From Arthrobacter sp. FW306-07-I (lineage in GTDB: Bacteria > Actinomycetota > Actinomycetes > Actinomycetales > Micrococcaceae): a stretch of DNA of 64,000 nt. Position 1 is the first letter of the stretch; every line of letters begins with the position of its first letter. This document shows, one piece after another, positions 1 to 9,400 of this stretch. The notes beneath the pieces are model-generated. The model did not search any database, had not been told where the DNA came from, and saw nothing but the letters and a program-made list of their open reading frames with translations. Both the position numbers and the translations under genes were made by a program. The DNA is taken from positions 744,001-808,000 of the forward strand of contig NZ_CP084550.1 of NCBI RefSeq assembly GCF_021800405.1. The letters run 5' to 3'.

Positions 1-916
1 CGGCGCCGAGTTCTTCGACGACGTCGACCTCCACCTTCAGGCCTTCACCGTGCGGAGCGGTTTCCAGGTCCTCGGGACGGCTGCCCAGGGTGACCGTGGA
101 GCCGTGGGCCTCTTCGAGGACGTCCCGCGGCACGGGGTAGACGGTGCCGCCGAACTGCACGCCGCCGTCGACTACGGGGAGTTCCAGCAGGTTCATGGCG
201 GGGGAGCCGATGAAGCCGGCAACGAAGACGTTCTTGGGGCGGTCGTAGAGGTTGCGCGGGGTGTCAACCTGCTGCAGCAGGCCGTCCTTCAGCACGGCGA
301 CGCGGTCGCCCATGGTCATGGCCTCCACCTGGTCGTGCGTCACATAAACGGTGGTAACGCCCAGGCGGCGGGTCAGGGATGCGATCTGGGTGCGGGTCTG
401 GACGCGGAGCTTGGCGTCAAGGTTGGACAGCGGCTCATCCATGAGGAAGACCTGCGGGTTACGGACGATTGCGCGGCCCATGGCAACACGCTGGCGCTGG
501 CCGCCGGAGAGTGCCTTCGGCTTGCGGTCCAGGTACTGCTCGAGGTCAAGGAGCTTTGCGGCTTCGCGGACGCGCTCGGCGCGCTCTTCCTTGGAGACGC
601 CGGCGATCTTGAGGGCGAAGCCCATGTTGTCGGCCACAGTCATGTGCGGGTACAACGCGTAGTTCTGGAAAACCATCGCGATGTCGCGGTCCTTCGGGGG
701 AACATCGGTGACATCGCGGTCGCCGATCAGGATGCGGCCTGCGTTGACGTCCTCGAGGCCTGCCAACATGCGCAGGGAGGTGGACTTGCCGCAACCGGAG
801 GGTCCAACGAGGACCAGGAATTCGCCATCGGCGATGTCGATGTTGAGCTTATCGACGGCGGGCTTTTCGGTGCCCGGGTACAGACGCGTAGCGTTGTCAA
901 AAGTAACTGTAGCCAC
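1..916 (-). CDS. Sugar ABC transporter ATP-binding protein (partial, C-terminus outside window)
   Basis: ATPase subunit of a carbohydrate importer of the MsmK/UgpC/MalK type, which powers uptake by cytoplasmic ATP hydrolysis. Reading leftward from a GTG at 914-916, preceded by an AAGGGA ribosome site, the protein shows Walker A GPSGCGKST (residues 38-46), the Q-loop VFQNYALYPHMTV, the signature LSGGQRQRVAMGRA, Walker B FLMDEPLSNLDAKLR and the switch THDQVEAMTMGDR. After residue about 240 it enters a TOBE-like C-terminal part and runs off the window. No membrane or solute-binding partner is next to it, as expected for shared ATPases that serve several sugar importers. The family call is firm; the substrate is unknown. 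Confidence 0.93.
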   Translation of the reverse strand, partial: MATVTFDNATRLYPGTEKPAVDKLNIDIADGEFLVLVGPSGCGKSTSLRMLAGLEDVNAGRILIGDRDVTDVPPKDRDIAMVFQNYALYPHMTVADNMGFALKIAGVSKEERAERVREAAKLLDLEQYLDRKPKALSGGQRQRVAMGRAIVRNPQVFLMDEPLSNLDAKLRVQTRTQIASLTRRLGVTTVYVTHDQVEAMTMGDRVAVLKDGLLQQVDTPRNLYDRPKNVFVAGFIGSPAMNLLELPVVDGGVQFGGTVYPVPRDVLEEAHGSTVTLGSRPEDLETAPHGEGLKVEVDVVEELGA

Positions 917-1000
917 AGTTATCAATCCCTTCACCGGCAGGTACGTGCCGGACGATCCGTTGTGAATGGTTCATTTTTATTCAGTTTTGTTCCTGCAAAA

Positions 1001-1023
1001 TGCTCCGCGGCTTCCGCGGAGCA
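1001..1023 (-). terminator. Hairpin terminator downstream of otsB
   Basis: A perfect 10-bp inverted repeat (TGCTCCGCGG / CCGCGGAGCA) with a 3-base loop. On the minus strand it is followed by TTTTG and then by ACAAAA-rich sequence, so it fits an intrinsic terminator for the otsA-otsB transcript, ending before the ABC ATPase promoter region. Confidence 0.6.
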
Positions 1024-1132
1024 TCGAGTGACGCCGCACGCTTGTTGTGCGCCACATCACACAAAGAGTATGCCAGAGGTTGCTCTTTTTAGCGTAAATG
1101 TTACGAACGTCACAACTCTTGCTGACCGTCCC

Positions 1133-1969
1133 TTAACCGGAGGCCGCCTGGGGGTCTTCTTCAGCCACGGCGATGCTCCGCTCCTGGAGCAGTGCTTCCA
1201 GCAGCTCTGCCACGTGGAGAGGAGCCTCCACCCGGTACTGGGCCTGGGTGAAATCGAGGCCGACCTTGACCCCGACATCGCTGGGTTCGAGCCTGCCAAA
1301 GGCGTCCTCGTCCGTGACGTCATCGCCTGCGAACAGCACAGCGGTGGCCCCCGTTGCCTGCCTCAGGAAAGCAACGCCTTCGCCCTTGGAGGCGTGAACC
1401 ACCGAGGTCTCCAGGACGCGCTTGCCCTCTTTCAAAAACACGCCCCTGCGGTCCTGCAGAACCGACTTGGCAGCTGACACTGCGTCCTCCGCCACGTCGT
1501 CCGGGGCTTGGCGGGTGTGCAGGACGACGCCGGCAGGCTTGTACTCCAGGGAGGTGCCGGGAGCGTGGGCCACGATGTCCGCCAACTCGGCCCGCACTTC
1601 TTCCAGGAGCGCTTTTTGGTCCTCTTCCAAAGAAAGTTCCGTGGAGCCTGGGCCCAGCCACGCTTCGGCGCCGTGGCTGCCGATCAGCAGCGTGTCCACC
1701 GGCGGGGACGCAACCTCCCGCAGGCTGGCGAGGGCGCGGCCCGAGATGAGTGCCGTCGTCGTGCGTGGAAGCACGGCGAGGCCCGCAAACGCTGCGGCTG
1801 AACGCGGAAGCGGCCGGGCATCCGGTGCACGGTCCACGATCGGCGCCATGGTGCCGTCAAAATCCATGGCCACCAGCAGGTGCTCCGTCCGGGCGATCCG
1901 GCGCAGGGCTTCCCGGAGTTCGGGAGTGAGCGCCAGGGGTGCCCTGGTGCCGCGGCCGTCAGGAGTCAT
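1133..1969 (-). CDS. otsB: Trehalose-6-phosphate phosphatase OtsB
   Basis: HAD-superfamily phosphatase that removes phosphate from trehalose-6-phosphate, the second step of the OtsA-OtsB trehalose route. The protein (278 aa) has the HAD nucleophile motif DFDGT at residues 36-40 and the C-terminal metal-binding motif GDDVTDEDAF. ISGR in between matches HAD motif II, and the small cap region expected of the OtsB family is present. Its start overlaps the 3' end of otsA by 11 bases, so the two are co-transcribed and probably translationally coupled. Trehalose made this way is commonly an osmotic and desiccation protectant in soil actinobacteria. Confidence 0.94.
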   Translation of the reverse strand: MTPDGRGTRAPLALTPELREALRRIARTEHLLVAMDFDGTMAPIVDRAPDARPLPRSAAAFAGLAVLPRTTTALISGRALASLREVASPPVDTLLIGSHGAEAWLGPGSTELSLEEDQKALLEEVRAELADIVAHAPGTSLEYKPAGVVLHTRQAPDDVAEDAVSAAKSVLQDRRGVFLKEGKRVLETSVVHASKGEGVAFLRQATGATAVLFAGDDVTDEDAFGRLEPSDVGVKVGLDFTQAQYRVEAPLHVAELLEALLQERSIAVAEEDPQAASG

Positions 1970-3461
1970 CGCGGACCACCTTTTCGTTCAGCGCGTTCAG
2001 GAAATCGGCGGACCAGTGGTCAACGTCGTGGTCCAGGATCTGCCGGCGCATGGACCGCATACGCCGGGCGGCTTCGCGGGGGCTGAGTTCGACGGCGGTC
2101 ATGATGGTGTTCTTGAGGCCGGCGATATCGTGCGGGTTGATCAGCAGGGCCTGCTTGAGCTGGTCTGCTGCGCCGGCGAATTCGCTCAGCACCAGGGCGC
2201 CGTCGTTGTTGTTGCGGGCGGTGACGTATTCCTTGGCGACGAGGTTCATCCCGTCCCGCAGGGCGGTGACCAGCATGACGTCAGCCGCCAGGTACAGCGC
2301 CACCATCTCCTCCACCGGGTAGCTGTGGTGCAGGTAGCGGACCGCCGTGTTTTCGATTGTGTCGTAGGTGCCGTTGATATGGCCCACAGTGCCCTCGACC
2401 TCCTCACGGAGGAGACGGTACTGTTCCACGCGCTCGCGGCTGGGGGAGGCCACCTGGATCAGGGTCGCATCGCCCACGGTGAGGCGGCCGTCCGCCAGGA
2501 GTTCCTCGAAGGCCTTCAGCCGGTGCCGGATGCCCTTGGTGTAGTCCAGCCGGTCCACCCCGAGCAGGATGGTCTTGGGGTTGCCCATGTCCTGCCGGAT
2601 CTGCCGGGCACGTTCGATGATGTCGGGCCTGGCGGCCAGCTCGCTGATCTGCTTGACGTCGATGGAGATGGGGAAGGCCTGTGCGCGGGCAATGTGCGTC
2701 AGTTGGCCGTTGTGGTCCTTGACGTGCACCTGCTGCTGCTTGACGCTGGCACCCAGGAAGCGGCGGGCGGAGCGCATGAAGTTGCCGGCATCGCTGACGC
2801 GCTGGAAGCCCACCAGGTCGGCGCCGAGCAGGCCGTCGATGATGGCCTGGCGCCACGGGAGCTGGGCGAAGATTTCCGGCGGCGGGAATGGGATGTGGTT
2901 GAAGAATCCGATGCGCAGATCGGGCCGGGCCTCGCGGAGCATCCGGGGAACCAGCTGCAGCTGGTAGTCCTGGACCCAGATAGTGGCGCCCTGGTCGGCG
3001 TGGCGGACGACGGCGTCGGCGAACCTGCGGTTGACCTTGCGGTAGGCGTCCCACCATGTGCGGTGGAACTCCGGTGGGGCGATGACGTCGTGGTACAGCG
3101 GCCAGAGGGTGGCGTTGGAGAAGCCCTCGTAGTACAGCTCCACGTCGTCGGTGCTGAGCTGGACCGGGACCAGGTCCATGCCGCCGTGGCTGAACGGCTT
3201 CACGGTTTCGTCCGGTGCTCCATGCCAGCCGACCCACGCGCCGTCGGTCTTGGTCATCATGGGCGCCAGCGCGGTCACCAGGCCGCCGGGGGACCGGCGC
3301 CAACCGGAGCCGTCGTCGCTGTCGTCGCCCGGCGTCACGCGGTCGACAGGCAGTCTGTTGGAGACCACCATGAAGTCGTACTTCGTATGGCCGGCGTGGC
3401 TGGAACCGGATCCGCCGGCCGTTGCTGTGCGGGCGGGTTTTTCCTGGACGGGTGTTTGCAT
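1959..3461 (-). CDS. otsA: Trehalose-6-phosphate synthase OtsA (GT20)
   Basis: Retaining glycosyltransferase of family GT20 that joins UDP- or ADP-glucose to glucose-6-phosphate. At 500 aa it is of normal length. Near the N-terminus it has VVSNRLPVDR (about residues 32-41), followed by WRRSPGGLVTAL, WVQDYQLQLVPRMLR and the GVDRLDYTKGI loop, and near the C-terminus LRDGMNLVAKEYV. These are classical OtsA landmarks for acceptor and nucleotide-sugar binding. Residues 1-30 are poorly conserved and A/T/G-rich, so a slightly later start is possible. It is the first gene of the otsA-otsB operon and is divergent from the DsbA-like gene across about 175 bp. Confidence 0.95.
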   Translation of the reverse strand: MQTPVQEKPARTATAGGSGSSHAGHTKYDFMVVSNRLPVDRVTPGDDSDDGSGWRRSPGGLVTALAPMMTKTDGAWVGWHGAPDETVKPFSHGGMDLVPVQLSTDDVELYYEGFSNATLWPLYHDVIAPPEFHRTWWDAYRKVNRRFADAVVRHADQGATIWVQDYQLQLVPRMLREARPDLRIGFFNHIPFPPPEIFAQLPWRQAIIDGLLGADLVGFQRVSDAGNFMRSARRFLGASVKQQQVHVKDHNGQLTHIARAQAFPISIDVKQISELAARPDIIERARQIRQDMGNPKTILLGVDRLDYTKGIRHRLKAFEELLADGRLTVGDATLIQVASPSRERVEQYRLLREEVEGTVGHINGTYDTIENTAVRYLHHSYPVEEMVALYLAADVMLVTALRDGMNLVAKEYVTARNNNDGALVLSEFAGAADQLKQALLINPHDIAGLKNTIMTAVELSPREAARRMRSMRRQILDHDVDHWSADFLNALNEKVVRDDS

Positions 3462-3638
3462 TGCGGCCCCCTGGGGTTGCTTGTGCCTCTAAGCCACCCT
3501 AGCCGGACGGAATCATCGGGGCTATTCGTCCGTTGGTCAAGCCGAAGGAATAGTTGAACCCGCAAGCCATCAGCTTTCTCCCCTAAAATGTTGGGGTGCC
3601 ACGAAGTGGTCCCCTACGTCGACCGACCCAAGGAACTC

Positions 3639-4526
3639 ATGAGCCCCGCAAACGAAGTACGTAAGTCCAAGGCTGAGCGAACGGCGGAGGCGCGCGAAAA
3701 AGCGCGCCTGATCCGGGAAGCCCAGGCAAAGAAGGACAAGCGCAACAAGCTGCTGATCGGCTGGGGCATCGTGGCGGCGGTGGTGGCCATCCTGGTGGTC
3801 GTGGGCCTGGTGGTTGCCGGCAACATCCAGCGGAATGCCCCGATCGCGGACCAGGGACCCACTCCTGCCAACGCCAACGCCCACGGCGGCGTGACGCTGC
3901 TGGCCAATAATGAGGTAGCCAAGACGGAGCCGGCCACCGTTGACGCCAGTTCCCTGGGTGATGCTCCGAAGACTCCGCCCGCCCAGGTGGTGGCCCCCGG
4001 TGCAGAGGCTGAGGCCGGAAAACCGGTCAAGGTGGTCCTGTACATCGACTTCATCTGCCCGGTCTGCAAGAACTTCGAAACGCAGTACAACGACCAGCTC
4101 ACCACGCTGCGAAACGATGGCAAGATCACCGTCGAGTACCGCGCGCTTGGATTCCTGGACAGCCGGTCCACCACCAACTACTCGTCCCGTGCCGCTAACG
4201 CTGCAGCCTGTGTGGCCAACACGGCCCCGGAAAAGTACTCCGACTACTTCAACGCCCTGTTCGCCCAGCAGCCCGCAGAGGGCAGCGCCGGCCTGTCCGA
4301 CAACGACCTGAAGAAGATGGCGTCCGACATGGGCGTGAACATCAACTCCTGCGTGGATGACAAGACCTACCGCCCGTTCGTGAAGTTCACGACGAAGGAA
4401 GCGTCCGCCATCGGCGTTACCGGTACGCCCACCGTCTTCGTGGACGGCAAGCAGTGGGGCAAGGGAGACAGCGCCCAGACGCCGTTCCCCGACTTCCTGC
4501 AGGCCGCCATCGCCGCCAAGGGCTAG
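3639..4526 (+). CDS. Membrane-anchored DsbA-family thiol oxidoreductase
   Basis: Thioredoxin-fold protein of the DsbA/protein-disulfide-isomerase class, likely anchored in the membrane with its catalytic domain outside. I place the start at ATG 3639, which has an AAGGA ribosome site, rather than at the in-frame ATG 17 codons upstream. Residues 1-38 are highly charged and cytoplasmic, residues 39-61 form one membrane helix, and the extracellular part carries a CPVC active site at C140-C143 within YIDFICPVCKNF. The cis-proline loop is GVTGTPTVFVDG near residue 265. This is the usual actinobacterial layout for oxidative folding enzymes. The client proteins are unknown. Confidence 0.88.
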   Translation: MSPANEVRKSKAERTAEAREKARLIREAQAKKDKRNKLLIGWGIVAAVVAILVVVGLVVAGNIQRNAPIADQGPTPANANAHGGVTLLANNEVAKTEPATVDASSLGDAPKTPPAQVVAPGAEAEAGKPVKVVLYIDFICPVCKNFETQYNDQLTTLRNDGKITVEYRALGFLDSRSTTNYSSRAANAAACVANTAPEKYSDYFNALFAQQPAEGSAGLSDNDLKKMASDMGVNINSCVDDKTYRPFVKFTTKEASAIGVTGTPTVFVDGKQWGKGDSAQTPFPDFLQAAIAAKG

Positions 4527-4541
4527 GAATCAACAGCGCTG

Positions 4542-4585
4542 GCAGGGGCCCGTTCCGGAACGTTTCCGGGGCGGGCCCCTGCTTT
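4542..4585 (+). terminator. Intrinsic terminator after the DsbA-like gene
   Basis: An 11-bp perfect inverted repeat (GCAGGGGCCCG at 4542 and CGGGCCCCTGC at 4572) is followed by TTT on the plus strand, 16 bases after the stop codon. Confidence 0.7.
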
Positions 4586-4673
4586 CGGGCAACACCTGCA
4601 GCAGCGTTTTTACGCCCGGCGGGAGTTGGGCTACGCTTATCTAGCGCCTTCTGGCGCATGCCCCCAGGGGCGC

Positions 4674-4747
4674 GCCTCCTTAGCTCAGTTGGCCAGAGCA
4701 CCGCTCTTGTAAAGCGGGGGTCGTCGGTTCGAATCCGACAGGGGGCT
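4674..4747 (+). tRNA. tRNA-Thr (anticodon TGT)
   Basis: A full cloverleaf can be folded. The 7-bp acceptor stem pairs GCCTCCT with AGGGGGC and includes one G-T pair. The D-arm contains TAGCTCAGTTGG. The anticodon stem CCGCT/AGCGG encloses the loop CTTGTAA with anticodon TGT at 4708-4710. The T-arm holds GGTTCGAATCC. No CCA is encoded. A tyrosine integrase gene points towards its 3' end 120 bp downstream, so the 3' half of this tRNA is the probable attachment site of the mobile element on the right. Confidence 0.95.
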
Positions 4748-4869
4748 CTCAATCCCTTTTGACCTGCGGTTTTATCCCGAGTGGGTCGCCCAAAGTGGGC
4801 CCATTCCGACTTAACTCACCATAAACTCACCATTTTGACTTTCAGGAACGTCCTCTGTGAGGGCGATTT

Positions 4870-6060
4870 TCAGCTCATCGACGGACCAGATGGGGGCTTG
4901 AACGGTTCGAGGACCGCGCGGGTGTCCAGGGCTTCCTTGTACTCCTCGACGTAATGCTTGGCGGTCATTGAGACCTTGGAATGCCCCGCTTGGTAGGCCG
5001 CGGCTTCAACGCCCATGGTTCTGGCTATAAGGGTGGCATTCGCTTTGCGGAACGTCTTGAGGGTGACCCAGCCGAACCCGATGGAGTCCGCTGCCTTGCG
5101 CCAGGTCTTTCCCACGTTGTTCGCGTCGCTGACGGTACCTGTGGACGAAGGAAAGATTAGATTGAGCGGGTTGGGCGTGAGGGCCTTCACTTGTCGTTCC
5201 CGCCTGTCCTGAAGCTGGGCGACCAGGTAGGCAGGGACGGTGACATGGCGAATGCCGTGCTGGGATTTTGGATGGTTCTGGATGGCGACGCCCCCGTTGC
5301 TCGTCCTGATAACCGTTGCATTCACGAAGATCGTTGGTGGGTCGGATTCCAAGTCGAGATCGTCCCAGCGCAATGCGAGGAGTTCGCCAGGCCTTACCCC
5401 GGTGCTGATGAGGAAATCGACCATTTCGTGGAGCTCCTGCGTCCGGGTCCGGCCCAAGGCAGGTTCCTTTTCCCAAGCGATCAGCTTGGTCCGGAGTTCC
5501 TGGAATTGTGCAGCGTCCAATGCTTGAGGTTTGGCCGTTTGCGTCCTTGGAATGGATAGACCAAGGACGGGATTGACGGACACGGCGTCGTGCCGGAGAG
5601 CAATTTTGAACATCCAGGACAGCACCGCTCCGCAGGTCCTCGCCGTGGACGGTCCCGTGTTGTCGGCAACGTTCCGGATGAAGTAGTCGATGACTCCGGG
5701 CGACGCTTCACCTATCCGGATGGATGCCAGCTTTGGGGCAATGTATTTCTTGACGGTGGTGGCGTACTTGTCTTTGGTTCTGGAAGCTTTATCGGATCGC
5801 TCCAGCTCCACGAGGAAGACCTCGGCCAATTGCCCGATCGTGCTGGCCGCGCTCACGATGGAGCTGCGGGGTGTCTGGCGATGCTGCAGCTTGAGGTGCA
5901 GTTGCTGACGCGCCGAGGCTGCTGACGGGCCGCGCGCTTCCACCTTGCGGAGCTTCCCGTCCATGTCGCGGTAGTGGGCTCTCGCGCGCCACGTCTTGGC
6001 CGTAGCCCGATCAACGCGAACGACTCCCCACGTGCCGAGAGGAGTGGGTTGCCTGCTCAT
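4870..6060 (-). CDS. int: Tyrosine-type site-specific integrase
   Basis: Phage/ICE integrase (396 aa from ATG 6060, which has an AAGGA site in GCGAAGGAAT). The N-terminal part (GTWGVVRVDR) resembles an arm-binding domain. It is followed by a SAM-like core-binding domain and a catalytic domain with GVRPGELLALRWDDLD (first catalytic Arg), the TLKTFRKA box, YQAGHSKVSMT and the nucleophile Tyr in AKHYVEEY. The usual HxxR histidine is Lys here (KTFR), a variant I believe also occurs in other actinobacterial integrases. The gene lies next to tRNA-Thr and is followed upstream by an excisionase and relaxase, the standard module of an integrative element. Confidence 0.93.
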   Translation of the reverse strand: MSRQPTPLGTWGVVRVDRATAKTWRARAHYRDMDGKLRKVEARGPSAASARQQLHLKLQHRQTPRSSIVSAASTIGQLAEVFLVELERSDKASRTKDKYATTVKKYIAPKLASIRIGEASPGVIDYFIRNVADNTGPSTARTCGAVLSWMFKIALRHDAVSVNPVLGLSIPRTQTAKPQALDAAQFQELRTKLIAWEKEPALGRTRTQELHEMVDFLISTGVRPGELLALRWDDLDLESDPPTIFVNATVIRTSNGGVAIQNHPKSQHGIRHVTVPAYLVAQLQDRRERQVKALTPNPLNLIFPSSTGTVSDANNVGKTWRKAADSIGFGWVTLKTFRKANATLIARTMGVEAAAYQAGHSKVSMTAKHYVEEYKEALDTRAVLEPFKPPSGPSMS

Positions 6061-6076
6061 ATTCCTTCGCCGCGAG

Positions 6077-6322
6077 TTATTGCTCCGCGTGCAGGGAAAG
6101 CCACGCGGCAAAGTCCCGACTGCTGATCCGCAGATGCCTTCCAATACGGTACGCCGGAGGACCCACGTGTTTCGCGCGCCACTGGTAGAAAGTCTGCTCG
6201 GGAATCTGGAGCTGCGCGCAAATCTCCTTCGGTGTCAGCCATTTGTCCTCCACCGCGTCTATTGAGCTGCTTCGTTCTGGCACTGTGGTCATGAGGGTCT
6301 CCGCTGTGTCTATTGCCGGCAT
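6077..6322 (-). CDS. xis: Excisionase-like helix-turn-helix protein
   Basis: A small DNA-binding protein (81 aa; possibly 71 aa from an internal Met) with an AlpA/MerR-type winged helix. The segment WLTPKEICAQLQIPEQTFYQW is the recognition helix-turn-helix and YRIGRHLRISSRDFAAWL is the wing and C-terminal strand. It ends 16 bp before the integrase start on the same strand, so it probably directs excision or controls the integrase of the same element. Confidence 0.85.
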   Translation of the reverse strand: MPAIDTAETLMTTVPERSSSIDAVEDKWLTPKEICAQLQIPEQTFYQWRAKHVGPPAYRIGRHLRISSRDFAAWLSLHAEQ

Positions 6323-6446
6323 GGTACTGGTTCATGGGAGTAATCGCTCTGGACCGCATGACAATGCTGCCGTCGACTCTCTAAATGGGTCTACAGCGTC
6401 GAGGGTGCGCTTGACTGGGCTTGCCGCCTCTTCTACTGCTCTGGGC

Positions 6447-9400
6447 CTAAAGTTCCCAGCCAGCAGCACTAGATGATGCTTGCGTGTGGAGCCCGTTGTT
6501 GACCCAGTTCGTGTGTCCCAGATTCTCTGGCGGCCGGTAGCGGCGAGCTTGGTCGATGGCTTGTTCGAGGCTGGCGCGTTCCTTTTGCTGTGCCCATTCG
6601 TAGTCTGCAGGCACGGGACCCAAGGGGAGCGGAGAGTCGCCAACGCCCCACGTGTCCCTGAAAATTGCGACTCCCCTCAAAACTTTGAGAACGACTTCTG
6701 GAGGGACAACTCGAGGCAGGGATTCGAGAAGGTTGTGCTTCCACTCGGTCTCCAGCATCAAAGCGTCCTGAGTTACCTGTTCTTGCCGGTGTTGGATCCG
6801 GGCCCGGACCTGTTCCATCAAGTTGGCGACGTCGGGACGAGCTGTCCGGACAGTTTCGTGTATATCGGCTGGCCCGTTCGTCGGCATCTTGGCGATGTAT
6901 TGACGGAAGTGGTGGTGAAGGACGGCTGCGGGGTCCTTTGCGGAGGCGACCGTTTCCACAACGCCGCGTACAAGGCGTTCTGCGCCCGGGCGATTGATTG
7001 ACGATGCCCGGCGCCAGGCCGCGACGGCGGCACCCCAGGAAGGGGATTGCTGAAACCCGGCAACTGCTCCGGCGTCGTGGGACTCGACTAGCTTGGACAG
7101 GTCCTCTGCCCCGGCGATTTGCGCGAGGTAGTCGAATTCCGCGCTGAGCCGTTCCAGGCTGTCTCCCGTTGCTTGTTCTGTTTCGAGGGTTTCGTGGGCG
7201 GTACGTTCCGCGCCTTCGGCGGCGAGGACTTCCCCGAGGATCTGGCGCCATGACGGCCGCTCTCCAGGGCCGAGAACCTCGTCGTCGAGCGGGTCGTTTT
7301 CGCAGACGTAGGCGTGGTTTCCTGTGCGTCCTCGGGTCATGCCCACATAGAACAGTTCGCGGGTAAGGCGTCCTTGGGTTACGACAGTATGGCTGGTGTC
7401 GGCGGTGATGCCTTGTGCCCGGTGTGCCGTGGTCGCGTACCCGAGCTCGACAGAGGCTTCAAGGTAGTCCCGGCGCAGAATGGCAGTTGCGCCGGTGTCT
7501 CGCCGGGCGGCCAGGACTGAGCTGTCACGCCCGGATACACAAACGACGTCGAGCAGTGTTCCATTGCGGATGAAGTCGCCGTTGCTGTCCCTGAGGGTGC
7601 GGTCGTTATGCCGGGCGATGATCGTGTCTCCCCGTCCGGCCCGTTGCCCGTCGCTGATGTTGACCGTCTGTTCGGCATCCACGACGCCCTGGTTGACGCG
7701 GGCTGCTTGGGCGCGTTCGTTGAGCATGTGGACGGTGTCGTTGTCCGGGGCGATAAGGATGCATGCCTTTCCGGCGACGGTATCGGTCTGCCAGTTCAGG
7801 TAGGCCAGGTCGACCATGTCCAGGTAGCTGCCATGGCGCAGCCGCTGGTGTTGGTCGTACGCGGCGACGGCTGAATAGTTCCCCGCACGGAGTTGCAGGG
7901 AGGCGTCCCGTTCCCAGGGCTGGTTAAAGCGCCAGATGGTAGTCAGCCGCGCCGTTTTGTGTTGCCGGTCCAGCCAGCCCAGGATGCCCCCGGCGTCGAT
8001 CGCGTCCAACTGGGCAGGGTCACCAACCAGCAGGATTTTGGCTCCGGCGTCCCGGGCTTGGGTAACCAGGGAAGAGAGCTGGGGAGTGGACACCATGGAG
8101 GCCTCATCGACGACAACGAGCTGGTTGGGGTGGAACCGCCATCTGTTCTGTTCGGCAGCGAGCCGGGTGGCTTGTTGCGCCAGCCTGGTCGCCAGAGGAG
8201 TTCGAGGGAGTGCGGTATCACCGAACCGCCGCTCCAAAGTATAGAACTGCTCTGCCCGTTGGGCAGCGCCTCGACCGACTGATTCATGCAGCCACTTGGC
8301 GACGTTCTCCGTTGTCATCGCCAGTTCGCGGCCGAGGATTTCTGCGCTCGCCGCAGCCGGCGCGAGCCCGATGACGCTACCTGCACCGTGCTCTGTTTCC
8401 CAGGCTGCTTTGATCGCGCCGAGCGTGGTGGTTTTGCCGGTACCGGCCGGTCCGACCACGGCGTCGAGCCGGTTGCCGCTCGAGAGGACCTCGCCGGCGA
8501 CGGCGCGCTGATCGGCGTGCAGCTCAAAGCGGCCGTGATGTCGGTATTTGGTGAGTGCCTCCATGGCGAGGGCGGGGCGCACAGCGGGTCCGCCGTCGTC
8601 GTCCCTAGCCGCCATCACGGAGTCCTCGCAGGCCAAAGTCTGGGTGTCGGTGTAGAGACGGGAGCCGTGGAAGTCGAACACCGCCCCGTTCCTGAACCGG
8701 AGGTCGGGCCCGGCGTCCGGCGGCAGGCTGTATCGGTGTTCGTTGAGCGCGACGCATTGAGTCTCTGCCGCGGTCGCGACGGCGTCGATCATCGCGTTAC
8801 GGTCCGCGGGCGTGTCGCAGCGGACGTCGGCGCACACTCGTTCTGCCTCGGCGAGGAGGTTCCAGCGGTTCCAGGTGGCCCGTTTGGCCGCGACGCGTTG
8901 CCGGGTCAAGGTTGCGACAGCATCGATCCATGCCGCGGAGAAGTCGTTAGCGGTGAACCGTGTTGGGTGAGAGCGGCGAATGGCATCGGCCAGGACGAGG
9001 CCTGCCTCGAAACCCCGGGCCTTCGCCCGCGCCTGCCAAAGCGCCGAGAGCTCGTGGAGCGGTGCGATGGTTTCGGGCTTGGGGGTTCTGGTGGAGAGGG
9101 TTGCCTGTTGGCGGAGTTTGAGGGTGGCGGTTGCCGTCGGGGGAGCGCCGTGCTGTGTGGTCCATTCGGCGACCAGCTTGTCGGTTTCGAGGTCGATGAG
9201 GCGGGAGCGGTTCGAGAATTCGCGGACCAGATCGTCGTCGATGCCAGTGAGATGCTGTCTGGGGTTGTGGGTGCCCGAAGCCGGTATGCGGATTTCCGTA
9301 TCGGTGCCGAGGTTCCGGTGGAGGGCATCGAAGAGCAGGCCGTTGTAGTGCTCGCTTGCAGCGACGGCGGCCTTGTAGAGGGTTCGTGAGTCCAGGGTGA

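Noticed and set aside
50..1477. Long open frames on the plus strand across the ABC ATPase and otsB genes
   Set aside because: They are antisense shadows of high-GC genes; the minus-strand products have complete family motifs and the plus-strand ones have none.
1422..3557. 711-codon plus-strand frame across otsA/otsB
   Set aside because: Opposite the clear OtsA and OtsB proteins; no recognisable domain, only codon-bias shadowing.
4454..4762. Open frames running across the tRNA-Thr gene
   Set aside because: They are created by the terminator and tRNA sequence and have no ribosome site.
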